Shown here piece by piece: positions 7,229 to 15,729 of a stretch of 64,000 nucleotides of DNA; position 1 is the stretch's first letter, and every line of letters begins with the position of its first letter. The DNA comes from Methanoplanus endosymbiosus (GTDB lineage: Archaea; Halobacteriota; Methanomicrobia; Methanomicrobiales; Methanomicrobiaceae). Made by a program: the position numbers and the translations under genes. A model generated the notes under the pieces. It ran no database searches, was not told the origin of the DNA, and worked only from the letters and a program-made list of their open reading frames with translations. Location: NCBI RefSeq assembly GCF_024662215.1, contig NZ_CP096115.1:1674001-1738000 (forward strand), in the 5' to 3' direction.

Positions 7229-9238
7229 ATGAGCATAAGCTTAATAACAAAAATACTTAACAGGGCAATAGAGGGAGATTACTCAGAAAGGGTTGATACC
7301 AACCTTTTTGATGGTGAAGAAAGAGAACTTGCAGAGTCAGTAAATACGGCCATTGAGTTCATCATTGACAGCAGGAAAACCTGTGACAACGTAATGATGC
7401 TGATAGAGCAAAACCCCAAGCCCATGATAATTGTTGACCATAATTTTAATCCTGTTGACATGAACCGGGCATATTCAAAACTTATGGGAGCACCAAAATC
7501 AGAACTCATGCGGCAGGACACCTCGCAATATTCAATAAAAACCCTGAAAGGTGAATCTGCCTCAACACTTTTTTCAGATAAAAAAGAGACCGAATGTGAA
7601 CTTGAATTTACATTAAAAGACGGAACAAAAAAGATTCTGAGGCAGTTTGGAGCACCCCTGAAGGATGAGAGGGGCAGTGTCGAGATCGGGCTATTCGTAT
7701 ATGATGATGTCACCATAGAGAGAGAGGAAGAGAAAGAGATTGAGAAGCAGATCCAGACCATAAAAACCCTTCAGGAGAGGTCAGAGACTATAGTTCAGCA
7801 AAACCCCATGCCAATTATTCTCTGTGACAAACAGTTTAACATCCGCGTTGTCAATGACGCTTATGCACAGTTAAGCGGAATAAATTCTGATAAACTAAGA
7901 AAGATGACACTCCGGGACTTCTCAGTTATCAGGACAGAGGGAGATGGAATAAAATATGTACTGGAGGAGAAGAACCGGAGCTATGGCGAAGTTACCGTTA
8001 AATTCCCCACCGGAGAAAAAATTCTCGAACAGTATGGAATTCCGGTGCTGAACAACGACAAAGAGATTGCAAGCATACTGATAGTCTATAATGACATCAC
8101 AGAAATAAGGGAGAAGCAGCAGGAAGTCCTCAGAATGATGGAGGAAGAGAGGGCAAGGGCAAGGGTGCTCAACAAGAGTATTGGTGAAGTCGGAGAGGGC
8201 ATGGAATTTCTCAGAAAGGGCGATTTTACCAGTGAGATGAAGATAATAGAGGAAGACCCACTGATACAGATTAAAAAAGACTATAATGGAACTGTAAGTG
8301 AACTCAGGAATATCTTTTCCGGAGTGGTAACGGCTATGGGCGAAGTCGGGCAGCATATGAAGGATGCCGATGGCAGTTCAGAAGAGGTTGCAAAAGCCGC
8401 CGAACAGGTAGCAGTCGGAAGCCAGAAGTGTGCTGAGCTTACAAAAACCCTTCTGGATCAGATAGACGGAATTAACAGGGACATAGCAGATCTTTCAGCC
8501 TCAAATGAAGAGATCGCAGGTACATCACAGGAAGTTCTTTCTGAAGCTGACAGGCTCTCAGATATGGGCCATAGTGCCGAATCACTGGGAAAATCTGCCA
8601 ATGACAAGATGGGAGCTGTCATGGAGATAACCAGAAATACAGTGTTTGAGATGGAAGAGCTGAATGCTGAGATGCTTGAGATCAACAATGTCCTTAAGAT
8701 GATCAATGAGATCACAAACCAGATCAATATGCTTGCATTAAATGCCGCAATAGAAGCCGCAAGGGCAGGTGAGCATGGGAGAGGATTTGCTGTAGTGGCA
8801 GGCGAGGTAAAAAATCTTGCAACAGATGCAAAAAAAGCCACATCAAAGATTGACAAAGTGATAGAAAATATTCAGAAGAGCAGTTCGGAAACTGTCAGTT
8901 CAATAAAATCAGCCAATGACGAAGTGGAATTAGGGGTGAATATTGTAAATGAGACAATAGCATCCCTGAATAATATCGTGACAGGCGCAAACCATGTGAC
9001 AAGGGATATGGGGGAGATTGTGAGAGCCATTGAGGCTCAGGCAAATATCACAAACGAAATTGTGCATGAAACTGAAAAGAGTAATCAGGTTACAAAAGAA
9101 ACACAAAGAGAGATAGAAGAACTTGCAGCATTCTCAGAGGAGACAAGTGCATCTGTAGAGGAGATTTCAGGTGCAATCAGCGAAGTCAACAGTCTTGCAG
9201 ATAATATTAAACAGAATCTGAACAGGCTCAGAGTATAA
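7229..9238 (+). CDS. Soluble methyl-accepting chemotaxis protein with two PAS domains
   Basis: 669 aa from ATG 7229, preceded by GGGTG with suitable spacing; a GTG at 7220 is also in frame. No membrane segment is visible, so this is a cytoplasmic receptor. Order: short helical linker, PAS1 (about 55-170, VMMLIEQNPKPMIIVDHNFN), PAS2 (about 185-295, IVQQNPMPIILCDKQFN), HAMP-like linker, then a long coiled-coil signalling domain with the conserved hairpin tip (NQINMLALNAAIEAARAGEH, GRGFAVVAGEVKNLA) that contacts CheA and CheW. The ligand or redox input through PAS is unknown. cheW follows 13 bases later; no cheA or methylation genes are in the window. Confidence 0.93.
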   Translation: MSISLITKILNRAIEGDYSERVDTNLFDGEERELAESVNTAIEFIIDSRKTCDNVMMLIEQNPKPMIIVDHNFNPVDMNRAYSKLMGAPKSELMRQDTSQYSIKTLKGESASTLFSDKKETECELEFTLKDGTKKILRQFGAPLKDERGSVEIGLFVYDDVTIEREEEKEIEKQIQTIKTLQERSETIVQQNPMPIILCDKQFNIRVVNDAYAQLSGINSDKLRKMTLRDFSVIRTEGDGIKYVLEEKNRSYGEVTVKFPTGEKILEQYGIPVLNNDKEIASILIVYNDITEIREKQQEVLRMMEEERARARVLNKSIGEVGEGMEFLRKGDFTSEMKIIEEDPLIQIKKDYNGTVSELRNIFSGVVTAMGEVGQHMKDADGSSEEVAKAAEQVAVGSQKCAELTKTLLDQIDGINRDIADLSASNEEIAGTSQEVLSEADRLSDMGHSAESLGKSANDKMGAVMEITRNTVFEMEELNAEMLEINNVLKMINEITNQINMLALNAAIEAARAGEHGRGFAVVAGEVKNLATDAKKATSKIDKVIENIQKSSSETVSSIKSANDEVELGVNIVNETIASLNNIVTGANHVTRDMGEIVRAIEAQANITNEIVHETEKSNQVTKETQREIEELAAFSEETSASVEEISGAISEVNSLADNIKQNLNRLRV

Positions 9239-9251
9239 GTGGCAAAAGATT

Positions 9252-9725
9252 ATGGCAATAATAAATGTAGTGGAATTTGAGATAAACGGCGAGAGATATG
9301 CACTTGACATAGGACTATCAAGGGAGATCGTGGAGATGATACCCATAACACCTGTACCGAGGGCACCGTATCATATTGCCGGCATAATTAACCTCAGGGG
9401 AGAGATTACAAATATCATCAACCTGAACAGAATACTGGCCATACCCGATAGAGAAAACCGCGAAGAGCAGAAGATAATTGTCCTGATACCTGAGGCGGCA
9501 GAAGGATCAAATGTCGGGATTATTGTTGACAATGTCCACTCTGTTCTTCAGGTGAGCGAGGATCAGATAGAGGAGATCTCAAAGACCATCTCAAATGAAG
9601 CTTATATAAAAAATATAATTAAAATAGGTGAGGACAAAGAGGACGGAACAGAGAAGAAAAGACTCATAATGTGGCTTGATGTCGCCCAGATACTGCGGGA
9701 CATCCTTGAGGCCAACAGAGCCTGA
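9252..9725 (+). CDS. cheW: Chemotaxis coupling protein CheW
   Basis: 157 aa, the scaffold that links receptors to CheA. The CheW fold is evident: FEINGERYALDIGLSREIVEMI, the PVPRAPYHIAGIINLRGEI segment typical of the receptor/CheA interface, IIVLIPEAAEGSNVGIIVDNVHSVL, and a closing MWLDVAQIL. It follows the PAS receptor by 13 bases and is probably cotranscribed with it. A receptor plus CheW pair without CheA suggests that they plug into a complete chemotaxis cluster elsewhere or form a dedicated signalling array. Confidence 0.92.
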   Translation: MAIINVVEFEINGERYALDIGLSREIVEMIPITPVPRAPYHIAGIINLRGEITNIINLNRILAIPDRENREEQKIIVLIPEAAEGSNVGIIVDNVHSVLQVSEDQIEEISKTISNEAYIKNIIKIGEDKEDGTEKKRLIMWLDVAQILRDILEANRA

Positions 9726-9855
9726 ATGCAGAAATACTCCCTTCAGAAGATTATTCCGGCCATAAATGCCCAAAAGGCCACCATATAACCGGGAATATCC
9801 ATCAGGAAAAACAGAAATAATTATTTTTCGCCCAAAAATCAGACATAATATCGTT

Positions 9856-10989
9856 TCAGGCGGAGATTTTTCCTGTTTTAAGCCTTCTTTTTTCCCTGAA
9901 AATTTTTTTAATCCGGAATGAATACCGGCCCATAAATCCGCCTGTAAAAGACGTGATCAGGACGATCATTGCCACAGTTGTTGCGATAATCGGCGTGCCG
10001 TACATCGAGGCTATGGCAAGTGAAAATTCACCTCTGGCTGTGGTCTCAGACCACACTTCAATTCCGGAATACGGATTTTTATGAACATACATGCCTATTG
10101 CCATGGATGAAATCAGCTTTGAGGCTATTGCAAGGAGTGCAAGGATCACAACCGGAATTACAGGGAAGCCATCGGTGAGATCCACTGAAATTCCGAAGAA
10201 GACAAAGAATAATATCAGGAATACATCCCTGAATGGCTTGGCATGCCTCTCAAGCATTTCGGGGTTTGTAGATGATAAAGCAGAACCAAGTGCGATTGCC
10301 GTCAGGGTTGCAGGAATCTCTAAAAGCCCCGATATTCCCGCAGCAGCAATTACAGCAGTAAATGTAAAGAGGAGAGGTATATCATCATCCCTCTCAAGCA
10401 GTACCCTGATCTTTGAACCGAGAATTCTGACCGCAATAAAGAAGAAGGCAATCACTAAAGCAGCACTCAGAAGTATCTTTGCAGGGTTTGCTGAAGCCGC
10501 CGAGAAGGCAACTATGATGAAGAGCAGCATAATATCTTCGAAGACCATCAGCCAGAGTATAGTCTCGGATTCGGGCGAGGCAAGTTTCCTGTTCTCTATA
10601 AGGGAGGATACAGCCATTGCTGAGCTGCTTATGTAAAATGCTGCGGCAATTACAAAAGCTTCATAGACAGGAAAACCGAGAAGAACGGAGGCTGCAAATC
10701 CGATGAGTATATTCACTCCGAAATCCACCAGGCCGGAGAAGAAGAAGTTGCGTTTTTTCCCGGAAAATGCTGAGGGATTTAGCTCAAGCCCCATCATAAA
10801 GAGCAGGAATAAAAGGCCGAGCTGTGTCAGGAAATCCGAGACATCAGTCTCGTGAACGATATTAAGTCCGCTCACACCGATCGCAATGCCGCCAAGCATA
10901 TACATAGGTACAGGCGGGAAATTGAACCGCTTTGAGAATAATGCAAAACCCAGGCAGAGCAGAAGTGCAAGGGCTATTCCTTCCATCAT
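9856..10989 (-). CDS. KhtU-like K+/H+ antiporter membrane subunit (CPA2 family)
   Basis: 377 aa, almost entirely hydrophobic with about 11-12 membrane segments. CPA2 features are visible: GGIAIGVSGL near the N-terminus, GLLFLLFMMGLELNPSAF, SSSAMAVSSLIE and FFVFFGISVDL. There is no C-terminal RCK domain; that role is supplied by the separate protein at 10994-11470, four bases upstream. This two-gene layout (TrkA-C protein, then antiporter) matches Bacillus KhtT-KhtU, which exports potassium in exchange for protons. The ion specificity here is by analogy. It is convergent with cheW. Confidence 0.88.
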   Translation of the reverse strand: MMEGIALALLLCLGFALFSKRFNFPPVPMYMLGGIAIGVSGLNIVHETDVSDFLTQLGLLFLLFMMGLELNPSAFSGKKRNFFFSGLVDFGVNILIGFAASVLLGFPVYEAFVIAAAFYISSSAMAVSSLIENRKLASPESETILWLMVFEDIMLLFIIVAFSAASANPAKILLSAALVIAFFFIAVRILGSKIRVLLERDDDIPLLFTFTAVIAAAGISGLLEIPATLTAIALGSALSSTNPEMLERHAKPFRDVFLILFFVFFGISVDLTDGFPVIPVVILALLAIASKLISSMAIGMYVHKNPYSGIEVWSETTARGEFSLAIASMYGTPIIATTVAMIVLITSFTGGFMGRYSFRIKKIFREKRRLKTGKISA

Positions 10990-10993
10990 ATAA

Positions 10994-11470
10994 TCAGAGA
11001 AACCTCTCTTTAAAGGATGCTATCTGCTCCTCTTCTCCAATTACAAGCACAGAATCTCCTTCTTTAAATCTGAACTCAGGAGATGGATTCAGGATGCTGT
11101 TCCCCGAACTGCTTACAGCAACAACCGTTGCTCCGGTAATACTCCTGACATTGAGATCAGATATGGATTTTCCGGACGTTTTTGAACCAAGAGTGTAGGA
11201 ATGAATTTCTATCGGAAGGTCGGAGAGGGATGAGAAGACCATTGACACACCTTCATCCTCTGCCTTAAGCACAGGCCCGGCAAGGATATTTGAAACCCTT
11301 ATTGACTCAGAGAGGGTTAATTCAGCAGAACCGGATTCGCCATTTCTTGAGGAGACATACAGCTGCGCACCGCCGCTTTCAAGCTGTATCACTGAGACCC
11401 TGTCACCAAAGTCGGTGTCCAGTTCATATTTTTTCCCTATGCCGGGCATTTCACGAGATCTTATGCTCAT
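10994..11470 (-). CDS. KhtT-like regulatory subunit (TrkA-C domain)
   Basis: 158 aa; the start at 11470 could also be the Met eight codons in. The N-terminal half holds ELDTDFGDRVSVIQLESGG. The C-terminal half (about 85-158) is an RCK_C/TrkA-C domain with SDLNVRSITGATVVAVSS, FRFKEGDSVLVIGEEEQI and a final FKERF. In Bacillus, KhtT inhibits KhtU and is released by cyclic di-AMP and pH changes, so a nucleotide-gated antiporter is likely. It is the first gene of the pair and lies four bases from the antiporter. It is divergent from 11611, with a shared 140-base control region. Confidence 0.85.
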   Translation of the reverse strand: MSIRSREMPGIGKKYELDTDFGDRVSVIQLESGGAQLYVSSRNGESGSAELTLSESIRVSNILAGPVLKAEDEGVSMVFSSLSDLPIEIHSYTLGSKTSGKSISDLNVRSITGATVVAVSSSGNSILNPSPEFRFKEGDSVLVIGEEEQIASFKERFL

Positions 11471-11581
11471 TGATGACCTATTCTGAGATGAAAGGTTAAT
11501 TACATTGCGATCCTCTCCTCAATTCTGCCGGGTATTTATCCTGTAAGATGTCATATTAAAAAAGAGAGGGATTCTGTTCCC

Positions 11582-11590
11582 ATAATATAG
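11582..11590 (+). promoter_or_regulatory. TATA box giving a leaderless start at 11611
   Basis: ATAATATAG is centred about 25 bases before the ATG at 11611, the usual archaeal TATA-to-start distance. There is no Shine-Dalgarno sequence, so the transcript is probably leaderless. Confidence 0.5.
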
Positions 11591-11610
11591 ATCATCTTTG
11601 GTGTTTTTGA

Positions 11611-12402
11611 ATGAAGGAGAAACCATTAAAAGCGGCAGATATTGCAAAAATATCGGGACTGAGTGAGAAGGAGATTAAATCAGTAACTGAGGAATATCAT
11701 GAGATTGTTCCCTGCCGGAAATTCGGGCGGGTCAATCTGTATGAAGAGAATGCCGTATCAAAGATCACTGAAATCGTCCGGATGAAAAATGAGGGGAAGA
11801 GCAGGGATGAGATATATGCAGATTCAGGGAGGAGGCCGGATAAGAAGAGCACACATGAGAGGGTGAGGGAGAAGGTCAGAAAAGAGAGCAGCGGACTGCC
11901 CGGAAAAACCAGGCAGCCGGGAAAAACAGCCATAATTCCCGATTCATCGTCTGTAGCACGTACAGGTAAAAAGGAGAGTTCGGAGAGACTGAAGGAGCTT
12001 GCAGAATCGAGGAAAAATAGAGAAGACATTAATAATGTAGATAATATCGCCGCTCAGGCCCTTAAGACAGACCGCGCAATCGTCCGGATAGAAAAACTTG
12101 AATCAGAGATTACCTCCCTTAAAGAGAGAATTGAAAGTGACAGGGAGATAATCCGGTCGCATTTCGAGGACATTGAGAAGAAACTGAATATAATGTCGGA
12201 GTGGATGGAGTTCTTTGACGGCGAGAGAGAGAAGATAAGAGACGGAATTGAAGAGAGTCATTTAAACCGGAATTATGAACTTGATGCAATAAGAGAGGGG
12301 ATTGAGAAGAGCCGTTTAAGCCACGAAGATGATATTGCAAAGATAAAAGACGAGATTGAGATACTTAAACTTCCGTGGCTGAAGAGAAGGAAATATCTGT
12401 GA
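11611..12402 (+). CDS. MerR-like HTH protein with long coiled coil
   Basis: 263 aa. The N-terminus (residues 1-70) resembles a MerR-type winged helix: LKAADIAKISGLSEKEIKSV, GRVNLYEENAVSKI, and a helix with EIVRMKNEGKSRDEIY. A basic, Ser/Pro-rich linker follows (about 75-135), then a charged coiled coil (about 150-250, IVRIEKLESEITSLKERIES). The end is basic (KLPWLKRRKYL). No enzymatic motif is seen. It could be a DNA-binding structural or regulatory protein. It stands alone with its own promoter. The family is not recognised beyond the HTH. Confidence 0.7.
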   Translation: MKEKPLKAADIAKISGLSEKEIKSVTEEYHEIVPCRKFGRVNLYEENAVSKITEIVRMKNEGKSRDEIYADSGRRPDKKSTHERVREKVRKESSGLPGKTRQPGKTAIIPDSSSVARTGKKESSERLKELAESRKNREDINNVDNIAAQALKTDRAIVRIEKLESEITSLKERIESDREIIRSHFEDIEKKLNIMSEWMEFFDGEREKIRDGIEESHLNRNYELDAIREGIEKSRLSHEDDIAKIKDEIEILKLPWLKRRKYL

Positions 12403-12560
12403 GGCAGAGATCGTATTTTTCCGGTAACTTCCGGAAATCCCGAAGTCATCAGAGGATTTAAACAGGATTGTGCTCTATCTGTAGTTAAGGGGCACAGATA
12501 CGAACCGGATGTAATCCGGAATTCAGAAGTGCCACAGTATTACAAAGGAGATGAGAAATT

Positions 12561-12950
12561 ATGAAAATAACAGTAATAATGGTCGCAGGTATTGCGCTGG
12601 CTCTTGCACTTGTTGCCGGATGTACAGGCACATCCATCCAGTGGCTTTATGAAGGGGACAATGGCAGAACTGTTGATGTGCCTGCCGGAACTGAAATTAT
12701 AATTTCACTGCCGGAAAACCCGACAACAGGGTATTCATGGGAGATGAACGGCGGCGGACTTACAGCAACCGGAGATGAATATTATCCTGACAAGGTTCCG
12801 GAAGGAACTGTCGGCAGTGGCGGCACCCATGAATGGAAATACAAGGCAGAGAATGCCGGAACATATACAATAGAAGGTATATACAAGAGAGCCTGGGAAG
12901 AGACTGCCACAGATGACAAACGGTGGCAGGCAACCATCGTTGTAAAATAA
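12561..12950 (+). CDS. Chagasin-like (I42) cysteine protease inhibitor, lipoprotein
   Basis: 129 aa. Signal peptide with lipobox LALVAGC at about residue 21, so it is a surface-anchored lipoprotein. The mature part shows the chagasin family loops: NPTTGYSWEM (the main L4 papain-binding loop), a GGTHEWKYKAENAGTYTI segment and ending in WQATIVVK. Such proteins block papain-type cysteine proteases in parasites and bacteria; the archaeal target is unknown and no C1 protease is in the window. GGAG at 12549-12552 is the ribosome site, and a TATA-like ATTTAAAC lies near 12456. Confidence 0.87.
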   Translation: MKITVIMVAGIALALALVAGCTGTSIQWLYEGDNGRTVDVPAGTEIIISLPENPTTGYSWEMNGGGLTATGDEYYPDKVPEGTVGSGGTHEWKYKAENAGTYTIEGIYKRAWEETATDDKRWQATIVVK

Positions 12951-13120
12951 TCTTATTTTTCAGGGCAGGGTGTGACCAAATCTCACCGTTGCCCCTTTTC
13001 CTGCAGACATTGTGCTCAGCAATTTCAGGAGATACTATCCTGAACCAATCTCCCGGAGAGCGGAATTCACTTGAAAATCATTTCATAACAGATAAATTCT
13101 AAACAGTTCAAAATCTCGCT

Positions 13121-13924
13121 ATGGACAGAAGATTGTTATCCGTTCTGGTATTACTTGTTGCTGTTATTGCAGTGAGCATTGCAGGATGTACCGGAAGCAC
13201 TCCTGCTGAAAGCACACAGCAGACTGCTGATACAGCAACAGAGCTTTACAAAGTTGGTATTGATGGAGGCCCATACCCGCCATTTACAATGATCGATGAT
13301 CAGGGTAAGGCAACAGGTTTTGATGTTGAATCAATGAAATGGATCGCAGAAGACCAGGGATTTGAAGTAGAGTTCAATCCGATCTCATGGGACGGAATTA
13401 TTCCTGCACTTCAGGCAGGAAAGATAGATATGGTCTATTCAGGGATGACCATAACTGACGAGCGTAAGGAGAAGGTTAACTTTTCAAAACCATACTGGAC
13501 TGTAAATCAGGCAGTTGTTGCAAGGAAGGACTCCGGTGTAACCGTTGATGATTTAAAGGCAGGAAAATATGCAGTAGGTACACAGAGAGGATGTTCAGCA
13601 GGGATCTGGATGGAAGAGAATCTTGTAAATGAGGGCATCATGTCTGAAGACCAGATCAAATCATATGACAACACACCTCTGGCAGTAAATGATCTCGAAG
13701 CAGGAAGGATTGAAGCTGTAATGTATGACAGCACAGTGATGAGAGACATCATCGACGGCAAGGAGAACCTTGAGATCGTCGGATATATTGAGACAAACGA
13801 GGAGTTTGGAATTGCTGTCCGCAAGGATGATACAGAACTTCTCGGAAAGCTCAATGCAGGACTTGAAAAACTCATGGCATCTGACGACTGGCAGGAGCTC
13901 ATTGATAAGTACAAGATGAAATAG
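13121..13924 (+). CDS. Amino-acid-type ABC transporter substrate-binding lipoprotein (SBP_bac_3)
   Basis: 267 aa. Signal peptide with lipobox SIAGC near residue 23, then a Ser/Thr-rich tether. The mature domain is the polar amino acid binding fold: VGIDGGPYPPFTMIDDQGKA, TGFDVESMKWIAED, GIIPALQAGKIDMVYSGMTI and the characteristic TDERKEKVNFSKPY. The closing part has GIAVRKDDTELLGKLN. No permease or ATPase gene is adjacent, so it is an orphan binding protein; it could serve a transporter elsewhere or act as a sensor. A T-rich stretch after the stop (13935-13957) may end transcription. Confidence 0.9.
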   Translation: MDRRLLSVLVLLVAVIAVSIAGCTGSTPAESTQQTADTATELYKVGIDGGPYPPFTMIDDQGKATGFDVESMKWIAEDQGFEVEFNPISWDGIIPALQAGKIDMVYSGMTITDERKEKVNFSKPYWTVNQAVVARKDSGVTVDDLKAGKYAVGTQRGCSAGIWMEENLVNEGIMSEDQIKSYDNTPLAVNDLEAGRIEAVMYDSTVMRDIIDGKENLEIVGYIETNEEFGIAVRKDDTELLGKLNAGLEKLMASDDWQELIDKYKMK

Positions 13925-14020
13925 ATTCCAAACTTTTTTAAAATCTTTTTTTTTTAATTAAAAGGGAATGTCCCCTTTACCATTCCGCATCCGGCTGGGG
14001 TCATACACCGGATTTTAACA

Positions 14021-14053
14021 CGTGAACTACCTCTGGGCTAAAGACCAAGGGGA
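14021..14053 (-). mobile_element. Solo IS1341-type right-end (omega-RNA 3' end) relic
   Basis: The first 26 bases (14021-14046) are identical to 27903-27928, which lie just downstream of the tnpB fragment. Read on the minus strand the segment has the TTTAGCCCAGAGGTAGTTCAC signature typical of the right end of tnpB-only elements, but the partner arm of the hairpin is mutated. No tnpB is adjacent. I infer a fossil of an element that once sat here or a mobilised end. The rest of 13925-14225 has only AT-rich sequence. Confidence 0.6.
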
Positions 14054-14225
14054 TTTACTCTAAATTTTTAAAGCCGGTTATCAGATGTTGCAGAACCGGC
14101 CGGATATCAGAAACGGTTATCCGCAGAATTTCAGAATACAAAGGATAATGTTGACAGAAAGCACAGGTATATGAATCTTTTAAAACCGGAATTCCGGAAA
14201 AATAAAAGGTCTTGAGGCATTAATA

Positions 14226-15650
14226 TTGAGGGAAACAGAAGATGAAAGCAGAAATAACAGCAGATACTATAACACTGCCTTAGTCCTCTTCTGTCTCTGT
14301 ATTATCATACCTATGATAAGTGAGACTATGCTCATCGCGGCCCTGCCGGTTATTGAACATGAGTTCTCAGCTACAGGAATACTTGGCGCATGGATTCTGC
14401 CGGTAGTCCTGCTTGTCGGTGCGGCGTTTGCACCATTTGCCGGGACACTGGGGGACTGTTTCGGCCGTAAGAAGGTACTCTGCATATTTCTCTCATTTTA
14501 TGTTGCAGGGACATTTATGGGAGGTTTTGCCTGGGACATCTGGTCTCTGCTCTTCTTCCGGTTTTTGCAGGGTATAGGGATTGCAGCGTCACCTATTGCC
14601 TACGCACTGGTATCAGAACAGTTTCCACTGCATAAGGTTCCGATGGGGATTGCTTTTCTTGCGGCCTCATATGGTGCAGGGGCACTGACAGGTGTGCTAT
14701 TCGGAGCTTATATTATTGACTTCTTCGGCTGGAGGGCAACATATTACATATTATCTCCTGTCGTGGCGGCACATTTTATTGCAATGTTATGGTACATCAG
14801 GCCGTCATCTGAGACAAATTCCGGAGGTATAGACTGGAAGGGAACGCTATGTCTCTTTGTGTCGCTTCTCTCCCTGATGGTTTCGGCGACAGTTCTATAT
14901 GACAGCGGAAAAATCGATCTATGGTCACTGTCTGCAATAGCGGTCTGTCTCATCTCCGGGCTGCTCTTCTTTTACATTGAAAAGAGAACGGATTTTCCGG
15001 CGATAAACCTCTCAATGCTTAAATCCCCGTTGATGATAACGATATCGGCATCTGCGGTGCTTGTCAATATGCTCACATACCTGCTGATTCAGACTATGCC
15101 GTTTATCATTCAGAGTCCGACCGGACTTATGCTGGATGCAAGGTTTGTCGGACTTGTGATGATGCCCGGTGCTGTTGCAGATATGGTTGCAAGCCCGGTT
15201 GCCGGACGATGGATGAGGAAAAGGTCTGCAAAGGTTCCGATCTATCTTGGTGCGGTTATGATGGCTGCCGGATGTATGCTCTATTTTGTGCTGCCCCAGT
15301 CGATAATCTCCCTTGCTGTCATCTGGGTGCTCTTCTCCGGAGGAATGGGTATTGTTGCAACATGCTATATGATAATTATGATTAATTCTGTCCCGAAGGA
15401 GAGGACAGCCGGGGCTACCGGGCTTTTGCACAGTTCAATAAATGTCGGAGGGATGGCAGGGCCGATGATTGCCGGAATTTTCCTTGCGGCATATACGATG
15501 AACTTTACAATAGGCGGTGAAGTCTGGACCCTGCCGACAGAGCAGGCATTTGAACTTTCGTTTGGTTTTGGGGTTGTTGTTACGCTTGTAATCCTTGCCC
15601 TTATCTATCTGATCTGCCGTTTTTCCGGCCTGAATAAGACTCAGATTTGA
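14226..15650 (+). CDS. MFS transporter, DHA2-like 14-TM exporter
   Basis: 474 aa, starting at TTG 14226 with GAGG eight bases upstream; no in-frame ATG occurs before the first membrane segment. About 14 hydrophobic segments. MFS motif A is seen as GTLGDCFGRKKVL in the loop after segment 2, and motif C-like G-rich stretches (GAGALTGVLFGAYIID) in segment 5 mark it as an exporter. The substrate is unknown; multidrug or antiseptic efflux is the usual assignment. A 12-bp palindrome (14186-14197) next to a TATA-like TTTTAAAA could be an operator, though its words are common in this genome. Confidence 0.85.
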   Translation: MRETEDESRNNSRYYNTALVLFCLCIIIPMISETMLIAALPVIEHEFSATGILGAWILPVVLLVGAAFAPFAGTLGDCFGRKKVLCIFLSFYVAGTFMGGFAWDIWSLLFFRFLQGIGIAASPIAYALVSEQFPLHKVPMGIAFLAASYGAGALTGVLFGAYIIDFFGWRATYYILSPVVAAHFIAMLWYIRPSSETNSGGIDWKGTLCLFVSLLSLMVSATVLYDSGKIDLWSLSAIAVCLISGLLFFYIEKRTDFPAINLSMLKSPLMITISASAVLVNMLTYLLIQTMPFIIQSPTGLMLDARFVGLVMMPGAVADMVASPVAGRWMRKRSAKVPIYLGAVMMAAGCMLYFVLPQSIISLAVIWVLFSGGMGIVATCYMIIMINSVPKERTAGATGLLHSSINVGGMAGPMIAGIFLAAYTMNFTIGGEVWTLPTEQAFELSFGFGVVVTLVILALIYLICRFSGLNKTQI

Positions 15651-15729
15651 ACTGAAAAATAGAAAATAGTAGTATCAAAAAGTGCTCAGACAGATTATTA
15701 TGGCCCATTCAATATACTAATCACTCGCT

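Noticed and set aside
14186-14197. CCGGAATTCCGG palindrome as an operator of the MFS exporter
   Set aside because: CCGGAA/TTCCGG words recur all over this sequence, so a chance palindrome is likely; noted only as a weak possibility.
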